DNA from: Desulfopila sp. IMCC35008
GTDB lineage: Bacteria > Desulfobacterota > Desulfobulbia > Desulfobulbales > Desulfocapsaceae
Direction of reading: 5' to 3'
Assembly (NCBI RefSeq): GCF_010646885.2
Contig: NZ_CP050700.1
Location: forward strand, 5,021,001-5,085,000
DNA: 64,000 nucleotides
Shown: positions 46,346 to 54,509 of the stretch, in pieces
How positions within the stretch are numbered: position 1 is the stretch's first letter
Layout: every line of letters begins with the position of its first letter
Position numbers and translations under genes: made by a program
Notes under the pieces: model-generated
What the model was told of the DNA's origin: nothing
The model's input: only the letters and a program-made list of their open reading frames with translations
Databases searched by the model: none

Positions 46346-46954
46346 TCAACCTTTCTCACCAGCAACCTCTTCCCTGAGGGTAACCGCCAGCTCCCTGCCA
46401 GCCTCGTATGCCTCATTGAGATACTCCTGATGGCTATCAATCTCACCTTTCCTGTCTACACCACGGCAGAGAACGGTCTTCCACATGGAAGCATTAAGGA
46501 CATCAAACCAGTATTTGACGGTTAAAATAGCACCTTCGAACAGTTTTTTACCTCCGGTTGCCCCCACGGAAATAAACAGTCCTTTGCGGGTCTCATTTCT
46601 CGCGCCCATCACCTGTTTTTCAATCCAGTACTTCCTTACCCAGAGCGACTGACAACGGTCCATGAAAATCTTGGTGTGAGCACTTACCGAGTAAAAGAAA
46701 ACCGGCGAGGCCAGCATAATGCCGCTGCTGGCTTCCAGTTTTTCCAGTATTTTCGGAAAATCGTCACGAATGGCACACTCCCCGTTCTTAATGCAGTGAT
46801 AAATCTCCAGACAAGGCGAAATTTTGTAATCCCTTAAGATAACCTCCTCTACTTGTGCACCTTCCGCACGCGCACCTTCAACAGCCTTTTTCAACAGGGT
46901 TGCACTGTTTCCATCCTTCCTCGGGCTGCCATAAACTGCAATAATTTTCACCAT
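46346..46954 (-). CDS. Flavodoxin-like NADPH-dependent FMN reductase
   Basis: A 202-residue flavoprotein: AVYGSPRKDGNSATLLKKAVEGA binds the FMN phosphate, and ASPVFFYSVSAHTKIFMDRC is the second FMN-contacting segment. Cysteines in SPCLEIYHCIKNGECAI (about 47-61) resemble the cluster-binding loop of iron-sulfur flavoproteins, but the spacing differs (C-x6-C-x5-C), so a cluster is uncertain. A clear RBS (GGAGG) precedes ATG 46954. Confidence 0.85.
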   Translation of the reverse strand: MVKIIAVYGSPRKDGNSATLLKKAVEGARAEGAQVEEVILRDYKISPCLEIYHCIKNGECAIRDDFPKILEKLEASSGIMLASPVFFYSVSAHTKIFMDRCQSLWVRKYWIEKQVMGARNETRKGLFISVGATGGKKLFEGAILTVKYWFDVLNASMWKTVLCRGVDRKGEIDSHQEYLNEAYEAGRELAVTLREEVAGEKG

Positions 46955-47120
46955 GTCAATCCTCCGAAAACAACCTATTACTGGATATTCCCTTGAAATT
47001 CACACTCTTTAGACTGTTGTACCAGATCTTGGAGCCATTACACCAATAAATTACGCACCGGCTCCTCTTCGAACATGTTGAACTATTTTGATCTACTGAT
47101 AAAATAGCATAATAGGCAGT

Positions 47121-48149
47121 ATGCCCCCACTTCAAATATTTTTTGGGAAAAGGTATATGAAAACAGTGAACTGGGGAGTAATCTCCACCGCAAAAATCGG
47201 CACCGAAAAAGTCATACCAGCCATCCAGTCGGCCTTATCCTGTCACGTAAAAGCCATATGCTCCCGTGATATCCAGGCTGCTCAAAAAGTTGCGGCCAAG
47301 CTGAAAATTGAGAATGCTTACGGCAATTATAAAGAGATGCTGACCGACCCGGCTATCGATGCCGTTTACATCCCCCTCCCCAATCACCTGCACGTCGAGT
47401 GGGCCATAAAAGCACTGGAACACGGCAAACATGTTCTTGTGGAAAAACCACTTGGCCTCAACAGCGAAGAGGCCGTCGTACTGCTCGAAGTCTCCGAACG
47501 TTTTCCGCATCTGAAGGTGATGGAAGGGTTCATGTACCGCCACCATCCTCAGTGGTTATATGCCCTCGAACTTGTCAGAGATAAACAAATCGGTGAGTTG
47601 AAGACCATCAACACGTTCTTTTCCTATTATAACGACGACCCGGACAACGTCCGAAACTTGGCGAACATAGGGGGCGGAGCACTTATGGACATTGGTTGTT
47701 ACCCCATTTCCCTGTCTCGTTTCCTGTTCGATGCTGAGCCCCGGAAGGTTATCGCAACCCTCGAACGCGACCCGCAATTCAAGACGGACCGGCTGACATC
47801 TGCCATCCTTGAATTTGAGCAAGGCACCTCCACATTCACCTGCTCCACCCAACTCTCTCCATACCAGCGGGTGCTCATCTACGGCAGCAAGGGCTATATC
47901 GAAATAGAAATCCCGTTCAACGCGCCACCCAACAAAGAATGCCGGATTTGGTTGACCCGGGATGGAGTGAGGGAAGAGATCCTCTTCGATATTTGCGACC
48001 AGTACACCTTCCAGGCAGAGCTTTTTGCACGCGCCATATATGATGACAAGGAAGTCCCGACCCCGCTGACTGACGGCATCGCCAACATGGTTGTAATCGA
48101 TGCCCTTTTTGAAAGTGGAGAGTCTGGAAAATGGGTCGAGTTGACATAA
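47121..48149 (+). CDS. Gfo/Idh/MocA-family oxidoreductase
   Basis: A 342-residue (or 330 from ATG 47157) NAD(P)-dependent oxidoreductase. The N-terminal NWGVISTAKIGTEKVIPAI is the Rossmann start; EKPLGLNSEEA contains the catalytic Lys; the GGGALMDIGCYPISLSRFL motif carries the conserved D-x-G-x-Y signature. It acts on sugars, cyclitols or glycerol-type dehydrogenation in this family. The inner start ATG 47157 is preceded by AAAAGG and gives the usual MKTVNWG N-terminus; either is possible. Upstream of the aldehyde oxidoreductase gene but probably separate. Confidence 0.85.
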   Translation: MPPLQIFFGKRYMKTVNWGVISTAKIGTEKVIPAIQSALSCHVKAICSRDIQAAQKVAAKLKIENAYGNYKEMLTDPAIDAVYIPLPNHLHVEWAIKALEHGKHVLVEKPLGLNSEEAVVLLEVSERFPHLKVMEGFMYRHHPQWLYALELVRDKQIGELKTINTFFSYYNDDPDNVRNLANIGGGALMDIGCYPISLSRFLFDAEPRKVIATLERDPQFKTDRLTSAILEFEQGTSTFTCSTQLSPYQRVLIYGSKGYIEIEIPFNAPPNKECRIWLTRDGVREEILFDICDQYTFQAELFARAIYDDKEVPTPLTDGIANMVVIDALFESGESGKWVELT

Positions 48150-48271
48150 AATTTTAACGGCTTAAGCCGATTGATCTTTTCATTCGCGCCATCATCGGGT
48201 ACAATGTATTCAAAGATTGTATCCAATCAATGAGACTAAAGAACCCACACGAAAACAGGGCGGAGGCTAAG

Positions 48272-49978
48272 ATGTTTGCATTATTACGAATCAATACCGC
48301 AACCGGTATTACAACAACCGAACAACACGATTCAAAAGAATTTCTCCTGGGAGCCAGAACGTTGACCTCACGTCTTGTCAGCCGGGAAACCGACCCGACC
48401 TGTGATGCACTTGGCAGAAATAACACACTCTACTTTGCCAATGGTGTATTGAGCGGCACCACCGTCTCCAGCTCCAACCGTCTCAGTATTGGGGCCAAGA
48501 GTCCGTTGACAGGTGGCATCAAGGAAAGTAATGCCGGCGGAATCGTCGGACTCCGCATGGCTGAGCAGGGACTGCGCTGCATCGCTCTTGAAGATGCCCC
48601 GACCGCGAACAGTGGCTGGCAGGTTATCGTTATCGGCAAGGATGGTGTCACCTTTGATGACGGTGAATTCCTTGCCGGCAAAGGGGTTTATGAAAAATCG
48701 GATCTGCTGAGTGAAAAATATGGCAAAAAAGCGGGCTGTATCACCATCGGCCCCACCGGCGAGAAGCTGCTTTCTGCCAGCGGCATTGCCTGTTCGGATC
48801 CTCACGGGGTTTGCTCAAGGTATGCCGGACGTGGTGGGCTTGGTGCCGTTATGGGATCAAAAAAGATTGTCGCACTCGTCATCCTCGATGACGGTGAGCA
48901 CAAAGCACAATATACCGACCCTGATGGTTTCAAGGAAGGAGCCAGAAAAATCGTACGGTTGCTTAAGGAAAATCCTGTATCCACCAAATTCACCAAATAC
49001 GGCACGGCTGCCATGGTAGATATCTGCCAGGAATTGAAAGTCCTGCCAACCCGTAACTTCCACCACGGCACCATGGAGGGAGCAGAGAAGATTAACGCCC
49101 AGACTATGTACGACACCATCAAGGAGCGAGGCGGAGAAGGCATGACCCAGCACGCCTGTCAGCATCCTTGTGCCATCCAGTGCTCAAACGTTTATCCAGA
49201 CAAGGACGGCAAAATCCTCTGTTCCCCGATCGAGTATGAGACGATGGCACTGATGGGGTCCAATCTTTGTCTGAAAAACCTGGATACCATCGCCACCATG
49301 AACAAGATCGCCAACGATGCCGGAGTCGACACTCTCGATTGCGGGGCGGCAATTGGTGTTGCCATGGAGGCAGGCCTGGCTGAATTCGGTGATAATGAAG
49401 CAGCGATCGGTTTTATGGAAGAGATTCGCAACCTGACACCGCTCGGACGCATACTCGCCTCCGGCTGCAAGATCGCCGGTAAGGTCCTGGGCGTTCGCCA
49501 TGCCCCCCATGTACTTGGACAGGCCCTGCCGGCTTACGAACCGAGGGGAACAAAAGGCATGGCCATGACGTACCTGTCAACCCCCATGGGAGCAGATCAC
49601 ACCTTCGGTTTCACCCTGCGCGATGAAGAGGTCCCGACCAGCAAAAAAGGCAAGGTTGAGCTCTCCAAAAAATTCCAGGTCATCGGTTCCCGTATGGATG
49701 CCATGGGTACCTGCAACTTTGTCCGTTACTCTGTACGTGACGACATGACCCCTCTTCTCGACCTGATCAGGGCACGCTACGAAACAGTGATTGGCGAAGA
49801 GGAATTCGACAACATGGTCAAGGAGACTTTGCGACTCGAACATAAATTCAATACGGATGCAGGCATCACGGCAGCAATGTATCGTTTTCCCGAGTCCTTC
49901 TACGAAGTTGCACAACCTGAAACTGGTGAAAAAATCGACATCACCGACGAGGAGACCGCCGAAGCCCGCAGATGGTAA
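48272..49978 (+). CDS. Aldehyde:ferredoxin oxidoreductase (tungstopterin family)
   Basis: A 568-residue enzyme of the AOR family; ATG 48272 has GGAGG 5 nt upstream, so the 42 bp longer frame is rejected. The N-terminal domain contains the pterin-binding SRYAGRGGLGAVMGSKKIVA stretch. Iron-sulfur ligands appear as CQHPCAIQC (Cys296, 300, 304) with a distal Cys481 in DAMGTCNF. The spacing C-x3-C-x3-C is slightly different from the C-x2-C-x3-C of Pyrococcus AOR. It oxidises aldehydes to acids, reducing ferredoxin. It overlaps a MoaD-like gene. Substrate unknown. Confidence 0.9.
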   Translation: MFALLRINTATGITTTEQHDSKEFLLGARTLTSRLVSRETDPTCDALGRNNTLYFANGVLSGTTVSSSNRLSIGAKSPLTGGIKESNAGGIVGLRMAEQGLRCIALEDAPTANSGWQVIVIGKDGVTFDDGEFLAGKGVYEKSDLLSEKYGKKAGCITIGPTGEKLLSASGIACSDPHGVCSRYAGRGGLGAVMGSKKIVALVILDDGEHKAQYTDPDGFKEGARKIVRLLKENPVSTKFTKYGTAAMVDICQELKVLPTRNFHHGTMEGAEKINAQTMYDTIKERGGEGMTQHACQHPCAIQCSNVYPDKDGKILCSPIEYETMALMGSNLCLKNLDTIATMNKIANDAGVDTLDCGAAIGVAMEAGLAEFGDNEAAIGFMEEIRNLTPLGRILASGCKIAGKVLGVRHAPHVLGQALPAYEPRGTKGMAMTYLSTPMGADHTFGFTLRDEEVPTSKKGKVELSKKFQVIGSRMDAMGTCNFVRYSVRDDMTPLLDLIRARYETVIGEEEFDNMVKETLRLEHKFNTDAGITAAMYRFPESFYEVAQPETGEKIDITDEETAEARRW

Positions 49979-50190
49979 CATTCCATTTTAAATTAAGCGA
50001 ACTCGGAACTGTTACGCTTGATATAGACCAACCCGAGCAACTCGATTCGCTTGTTAGACGATGTGCCGCCGGGTCAGACAATGACTCCGGCGGCTATATC
50101 GCCGTTCGCAATGGCAGGGTCATCCAAGGTGACTGCCTCATTGAAGACGAGGACACGATTACCATCCTGCCAGCCATTTCCGGCGGATGA
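49972..50190 (+). CDS. MoaD/ThiS-family sulfur carrier
   Basis: A 72-residue beta-grasp protein ending in the diagnostic Gly-Gly (LPAISGG), which is adenylated and thiocarboxylated. It overlaps the aldehyde oxidoreductase gene by 7 bp, a common pairing in tungstoenzyme loci, where it supplies sulfur for the pterin dithiolene. The remaining cofactor genes are not in this window. Confidence 0.85.
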   Translation: MVTFHFKLSELGTVTLDIDQPEQLDSLVRRCAAGSDNDSGGYIAVRNGRVIQGDCLIEDEDTITILPAISGG

Positions 50191-50413
50191 ACAGCTTAAA
50201 CGTACGAGCTATCCGGACTGCCCAGTATTTCAATCTGCTAACGGAGAAAATGCCAGGTTATCATCGGCATAACCTGGGACAACAGGCCTTAACGATCATC
50301 GACTCCAAGTACTTCTCCCTTATGAGTCTGTTTCAGTTTTTCTTCACGTCCATTTTACCAACTCCGGAGAAGACCCAAAAGGGCTACTGATATTGACCAC
50401 ATTTATTGAAATA

Positions 50414-51805
50414 TCAGGTTATTCCCCGACCATCAAGCCCCATCTTCTTCATCCACTTCCACAATGTTACCCGACTCACGCCGAGAATTTCGGCAGCCTT
50501 GGTCCTGTTGCCCCCCGTTCGCTTCAGTGCCTCCCGGATACGCACAGCATCCGACGCTCCCGATATCGAAGAAAAATTCATTGAGCGAGTTGTCTTTCCC
50601 CTATCCCCCCCCTGCAACAAGTTGCCGGGCAGATGGTCCGGCAATATCTCGTCACCGTGACAAATCACAAAGGCATATTCCATGACGTTTATCAACTCCC
50701 GTACGTTACCGGGCCAATCATGCTCAAGCAACAGATCCATCGAGGAACGTGATACACCATCAATCTGTTTGCCGGATTTTCGTCGGAGACGATCTCCGAC
50801 ATGACTGCAAATCAGCGGTATATCGCCTTTTCTGTCACGTAACGGGGGTATATGAATCGGGATCACATTAATTCTGTAATAGAGGTCTTCCCGGAACAGG
50901 TCAAGATCTTTCTGCACTTCGAGGTTTTTGTGGCTGGCAGTGATAATTCGCACATCTATTGGGATAGTGGCATGATCACCGACCCTTTCAATCTCTTTTT
51001 CCTGGATCACCCGCAGTAGTTTCGCCTGAATCGCAAGCGGCACATCGGCAATCTCGTCAAGGAAGATTGACCCTTTTTGCGCCGCCTCAAAGCGCCCTGT
51101 CCTCAGTCTCTCCGCACCGGTAAAAGCTCCTTTTACATGACCGAACAGCTCACTCTCCAATAAGTTCTCGTTTAACGCCGCACAGTTCACTTTTATAAAC
51201 GGGAATGGCTCGCGGTTGCTCAACCTGTGCAAAGCCCCTGCCACCAATTCTTTACCGGTACCTGACTCCCCGTAAATGGTAACAGGTGCATCAGAGGCTG
51301 CTGCGCTTTGAATCAACTGGTACATCTGGCGCATCGGTGTTGTCGCACCCACAAGCCCGTAAAAAGAGTCCTCAAGCACAAGTTGTTTTTTCAGGCTGTA
51401 AATCTCTTCTTCCTTATCAAGGACTTCTGTTATATCGGTGAGGTTTTCAACACCAATAACGAACTCACCTTTATCGTTGGTCAGTGCGGTGGCATTTTTC
51501 AGGACCTGCACCCAGCTTCCATCCTTTCGCTTAAACGCACATCTTCGACCGCTCACCCGCCCATCCTCAAAGAGGAAACAATGCTTCTCTGATGCTAGCC
51601 TCCGTGACGAATCGCAGGTGGTGCACTCCAACAGGGAGCAGTGACTGCCTACCAACTCCCCAACAGAATACTGCAGTAGTTTTTCCATCGCATGATTGGC
51701 AAAGAGGATGATACCGTCATTATCAACAATCATTAACCCCTCTGTCATGATATCAATCACACTCTTCCAGTTGTTGCAGAAGTATTCGTCAAAAATCTGA
51801 TTCAT
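50414..51805 (-). CDS. PAS-containing sigma-54-dependent activator
   Basis: A 463-residue regulator. A PAS domain (IMTEGLMIVDNDGIILFANHAME, about 19-130, containing a Cys-rich stretch with SLLECTTCDSSRR) precedes an AAA+ core: GESGTGKE Walker A, the sigma-54-contacting GAFTGA, FLDEIADVP Walker B, and LLEHDWPGNVREL. The C-terminal Fis-type HTH is GNRTKAAEILGVSRVTLWKWMKKMG. ATG 51805 has GGAG 5 nt upstream. It is divergent from the rhodanese gene and very likely controls it. The Cys in its PAS domain may sense redox or sulfur (speculative). Confidence 0.93.
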   Translation of the reverse strand: MNQIFDEYFCNNWKSVIDIMTEGLMIVDNDGIILFANHAMEKLLQYSVGELVGSHCSLLECTTCDSSRRLASEKHCFLFEDGRVSGRRCAFKRKDGSWVQVLKNATALTNDKGEFVIGVENLTDITEVLDKEEEIYSLKKQLVLEDSFYGLVGATTPMRQMYQLIQSAAASDAPVTIYGESGTGKELVAGALHRLSNREPFPFIKVNCAALNENLLESELFGHVKGAFTGAERLRTGRFEAAQKGSIFLDEIADVPLAIQAKLLRVIQEKEIERVGDHATIPIDVRIITASHKNLEVQKDLDLFREDLYYRINVIPIHIPPLRDRKGDIPLICSHVGDRLRRKSGKQIDGVSRSSMDLLLEHDWPGNVRELINVMEYAFVICHGDEILPDHLPGNLLQGGDRGKTTRSMNFSSISGASDAVRIREALKRTGGNRTKAAEILGVSRVTLWKWMKKMGLDGRGIT

Positions 51806-51858
51806 TACTGCTCCTTTTCCAATGTTGCCTGCCAGACGGCTTCTGGCGTTGCCATACA

Positions 51859-51916
51859 TTAACAGTACCTGTTAACCGCGGCAACAACTGTTAACATGTT
51901 AACGTTAGCAGCTAAC
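51859..51916. promoter_or_regulatory. Three palindromic activator-binding sites
   Basis: TTAACAG-TAC-CTGTTAA (51859-51875), GTTAACATGTTAAC (51890-51903) and GTTAGC-A-GCTAAC (51904-51916) are perfect palindromes sharing a GTTAAC/GTTAGC half-site. They lie 88-145 bp upstream of a sigma-54 promoter and beside the gene of a sigma-54 activator, the expected position for its upstream activating sequence. Confidence 0.75.
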
Positions 51917-52003
51917 ATAGCACTTAACAAGTTTCCCTTTTTCCATTGTCATCAATTCAGCGATTATGCGGCAATAAATTACTTTCTAAAATGAATCAAC
52001 AAA

Positions 52004-52020
52004 CTGGTATGGGAATTGCC
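52004..52020 (+). promoter_or_regulatory. Sigma-54 (-24/-12) promoter of the rhodanese gene
   Basis: CTGGTATGGGAATTGCC has the invariant GG (52006-52007) and GC (52018-52019) separated by exactly 10 bp, the obligatory RpoN spacing. Transcription would start near 52031, 70 bp upstream of the GTG start. Confidence 0.75.
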
Positions 52021-52101
52021 TCTCATTGCTTATTAATACATAGATGTCTCCTATGTAACGATTCGCTAATAAAATGGAAACATAAACGTTGGAGGTGAAA
52101 A

Positions 52102-53469
52102 GTGGTCAGCACACGTATAGGCCGAGTTATGATAACTCTGTCAGCTCTATCCCTTATGTTGAGCGCCAGTAACGGCTTTGCATCCGGTAGTGAAAAACCA
52201 AAAGTATTGAAACCGTGCATGCAATGCCATGCAGAAAACGATGACAACGATATCCGTGGAAAACTCGGCAGTGTTTCCATGAAAGCAGAAACAATCAAGA
52301 TAGATACCGGCAAGGCGTCCTGGCTGGTCAGTTTTGACGACGACACCTCTCTTGATGGCGCGGAAGCATTTAACAAGATCGGCAAAGGTAAAGAGATACT
52401 CGTTACCTACCGCGAAGAAGACGGCATGCTGTTTGCCGACTCGGTTGCCGTCAAGCCGCCTGCCAAGCTCGATCCCTCCATGCTGATCAAGGTTGAAGAA
52501 TTGGCTCCCCTCATTGAGAAGGGCCCGAAAGAAGGCAAGTTCACTATAGTGGATGCCCGCCCGGGCAAACTGTTCATTGGAGGACATATCCCCGGTGCAA
52601 TTTCGATTTACGACGCACAGTTCGAAAAGAATCTGGACAAATTACCCACAAACAAGGAAGACCTGCTCGTTTTCTATTGCGGAGGGCCTACCTGACGACT
52701 CAGTCCTTCTTCTGCCCGGCGGGCAGAAAAACTTGGTTACACCAACGTACGCGTTTTCCTCGACGGCATGCCGGCATGGAAAAAGGCCCAAAAACCCCTC
52801 TATTCCGTATCTAAGTCTCTGAAAAAGAACATGGATACCGAAACTCCGGTGGTCTTGATCGACATACGTGACGGTGAAAGTGCAAAAGCCTCCCATATAA
52901 AAGGCGCCATTTCTATTCCGGGCGATCAGCTGGCCGCTGCCAAAGACAGGTTCCCGTCAATAAAGAGTGCTCCGGTCATTCTGTATGGTGATGACACGGC
53001 AGCCGCAGAAAAATACTTCTCTGTTGTCCGGGGATGGGGTTACAAGAATGCAACTGTCCTGAAAGGCGGCTTTGCAGGATGGCAAAAAGCAAGCCTGCCC
53101 ACTGCGACGGGCGAAACCGCCACCGACATTGTCTATGTACCCAAACCCAAGGCCGGTTCTGTTCCTGCTGAGATGTTTGCCAAGGCTATTGAAACCAAGG
53201 ATGAGAATGTCGTGATCCTTGATGTACGAACCGATGAGGAGGCAGAAGAAGGGATGATCGCCGGAGCTATCGCGATCCCCGCCGAAGAGGTTACTGAACG
53301 CATTAGCGAGTTACCAAAAGACAAAAAAGTATACATTCACTGTTCCACAGGAATCCGGGCTGAAATGGCTTTCATTTCTTTAAAGGAAAAAGGAATAGAT
53401 GCCTCCTTTCTTGATGCCAATATCAAGGTTGCTCAAGGTGGAAAGTACGAGATAACAGCAAACGAGTAG
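52102..53469 (+). CDS. Exported multi-rhodanese selenoprotein with CxxCH motif
   Basis: One frame of 455 codons interrupted by an in-frame TGA (codon 198, 52693-52695) that I interpret as selenocysteine. GTG start with GGAGG upstream. Residues 1-27 form a signal peptide, followed by KPCMQCHAEN (Cys39-x-x-Cys42-His43), a c-type heme motif. Rhodanese domain 1 (about 125-235) has the active loop FYCGGPT-U-RLSPSSARRAEKLGYTNV; domain 2 (about 248-335) lacks the catalytic Cys (ILYGDDTAAA); domain 3 (about 355-445) has HCSTGIRA (Cys414). Translation downstream of the TGA matches a rhodanese without a break. A stem-loop follows the TGA. Sulfur or selenium transfer in the periplasm is inferred. A stop-plus-reinitiation alternative is less likely. 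Confidence 0.85.
52710..52728 (+). promoter_or_regulatory. Bacterial SECIS-like hairpin
   Basis: TTCTGCCC (52710-52717) pairs perfectly with GGGCAGAA (52721-52728) across the loop GGC. The apical loop begins 22 nt after the TGA and contains an early G, as expected for bacterial SECIS elements that recruit SelB. Confidence 0.75.
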
Positions 53470-53491
53470 ACAGTATCAAAACTTCCCCCTC

Positions 53492-53576
53492 GGTCCTCTA
53501 TCGGAGAATTACCCTGTTCTCCTCCCCTCAGAGGACCACCCACCGGTTCCCCGGCTTCCTACAGGAGTCGGGGAAC
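53492..53576. terminator. Convergent-gene hairpins after the rhodanese gene
   Basis: GTTCCCCG (53546-53553) pairs with CGGGGAAC (53569-53576), enclosing a further TCCT/AGGA stem. Just upstream GGTCCTCT (53492-53499) pairs with AGAGGACC (53530-53537), enclosing GGAGAA/TTCTCC. No T-tract follows, so these may be factor-dependent or 3'-stabilising structures shared by the two convergent genes. Confidence 0.45.
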
Positions 53577-53619
53577 TAATCCCGGAATTAGATATCACTC
53601 CTGCCTGTTGAGAGGTAGA

Positions 53620-54183
53620 TTATTCGTCGCCGGTAGCCGCAGAGTAAAGATTTTCTCTATCAATTCGACACTTGACAAAAGTAAGCTGAGCCTCCACAAC
53701 TCCTTCATAATAACTGAAAGGAAAATCGAGGCTGACATAGGCGTCGTCCCTGGTTTCGGTGAGCATGGTTCGGTGAACCGTTACCGGTTCGCTTTCATTT
53801 ATCAGTAAGTCCCCACCCTCTGTCTTGTATTCAATAGCACCATCACAGGTAACAGCCATTGCCACCGGTAAATTCATACCTTCCTCGAGGTGGGCGTGGT
53901 AATGGATATGAAGATCGCAATGATCGTAGTAATGACCACAGCATCCTTGCTGGCAGGTAAAGGAGATATCTCTGACGGCCAGCTTCAGGGCCTCTGGTTG
54001 CTTCAATCGTGCTCTTTTATCAAGATCAGGCAAGAAACCCGGAGAGTTCTCACCAGTCACCGACACCTGAGAACTCATTAAGAGAGCCCCGCTTTGCGTC
54101 GTTGATGCACCTGACAGTGTCACCGAAACAGAGCCAAAAACCAATAGACATAAACCGGAAGAACAGAATAACCGTCTTTTCAT
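53620..54183 (-). CDS. Secreted protein of unknown function with CC/His cluster
   Basis: A 187-residue exported protein. The ATG at 54183 has AGGTGG 5 nt upstream and a signal peptide follows (LFCSSGLCLLVFGSVSVTLSGA). The mature part contains FTCQQGCCGHYYDHCDLHIHYHAH, a dense group of Cys and His that might bind metal, and the C-terminal half is beta-rich. It is convergent with the rhodanese gene. Family not recognised. Confidence 0.65.
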   Translation of the reverse strand: MKRRLFCSSGLCLLVFGSVSVTLSGASTTQSGALLMSSQVSVTGENSPGFLPDLDKRARLKQPEALKLAVRDISFTCQQGCCGHYYDHCDLHIHYHAHLEEGMNLPVAMAVTCDGAIEYKTEGGDLLINESEPVTVHRTMLTETRDDAYVSLDFPFSYYEGVVEAQLTFVKCRIDRENLYSAATGDE

Positions 54184-54509
54184 GGCAACCACCTGGCAGC
54201 GACAAGCTGCAGTTTTCCCCGATTCCCCACGTAAGGAACGAGGGCCATCTACTCATAATGCAGCACCTGTGTTTTCAGGTATACACCGGCTTTTCCTGAC
54301 TTACAATACCACTGCGTAGCAACGAATATTGCGGAGCCATAACCTCTTAGCCCTATTATCGTATCAGTTCACTTTTTGCAGTGAACCATAGTTGGTTTCC
54401 ATCCTAAAACTCAGTATTCTGTAAATTCAGCAATATACGAATATTGCTTTAACAAACAGCACAACCCAATGGGATCCTGAATTGAGACAATGCTCTTGAG
54501 AACTAAGGG
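54184..54509. other. Intergenic with degenerate MITE copy
   Basis: Holds the third, partial MITE copy (54395-54508) and two inverted repeats: GTTCACT/AGTGAAC (54367-54386) and GCAATAT-ACGA-ATATTGC (54430-54447). No coding frame. Confidence 0.45.
54395..54508 (+). repeat. MITE-like element, degenerate copy C
   Basis: CCATCCTAAAACTCAGTATTCTGT (54399-54421 region) is nearly identical to the left end of copy A. The interior differs and is shorter, keeping a central hairpin, and the right end (CTGAATTGAGACAATG) is only loosely similar to that of copy A. Probably an old, eroded insertion. Confidence 0.45.

Noticed and set aside
50187..50390. 67-codon frame overlapping the MoaD stop as ATGA
   Set aside because: Composition is not protein-like and there is no separate RBS; probably chance overlap.
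52102..52695. Reading the rhodanese locus as two separate proteins
   Set aside because: Both parts share one frame, the rhodanese loop and following helix span the TGA, and the second part lacks a start with an RBS and would begin mid-domain.
53492..53576. Hairpins between convergent genes as a standard intrinsic terminator
   Set aside because: Stems are strong but no T-tract follows on either strand, so it is listed only at low confidence.
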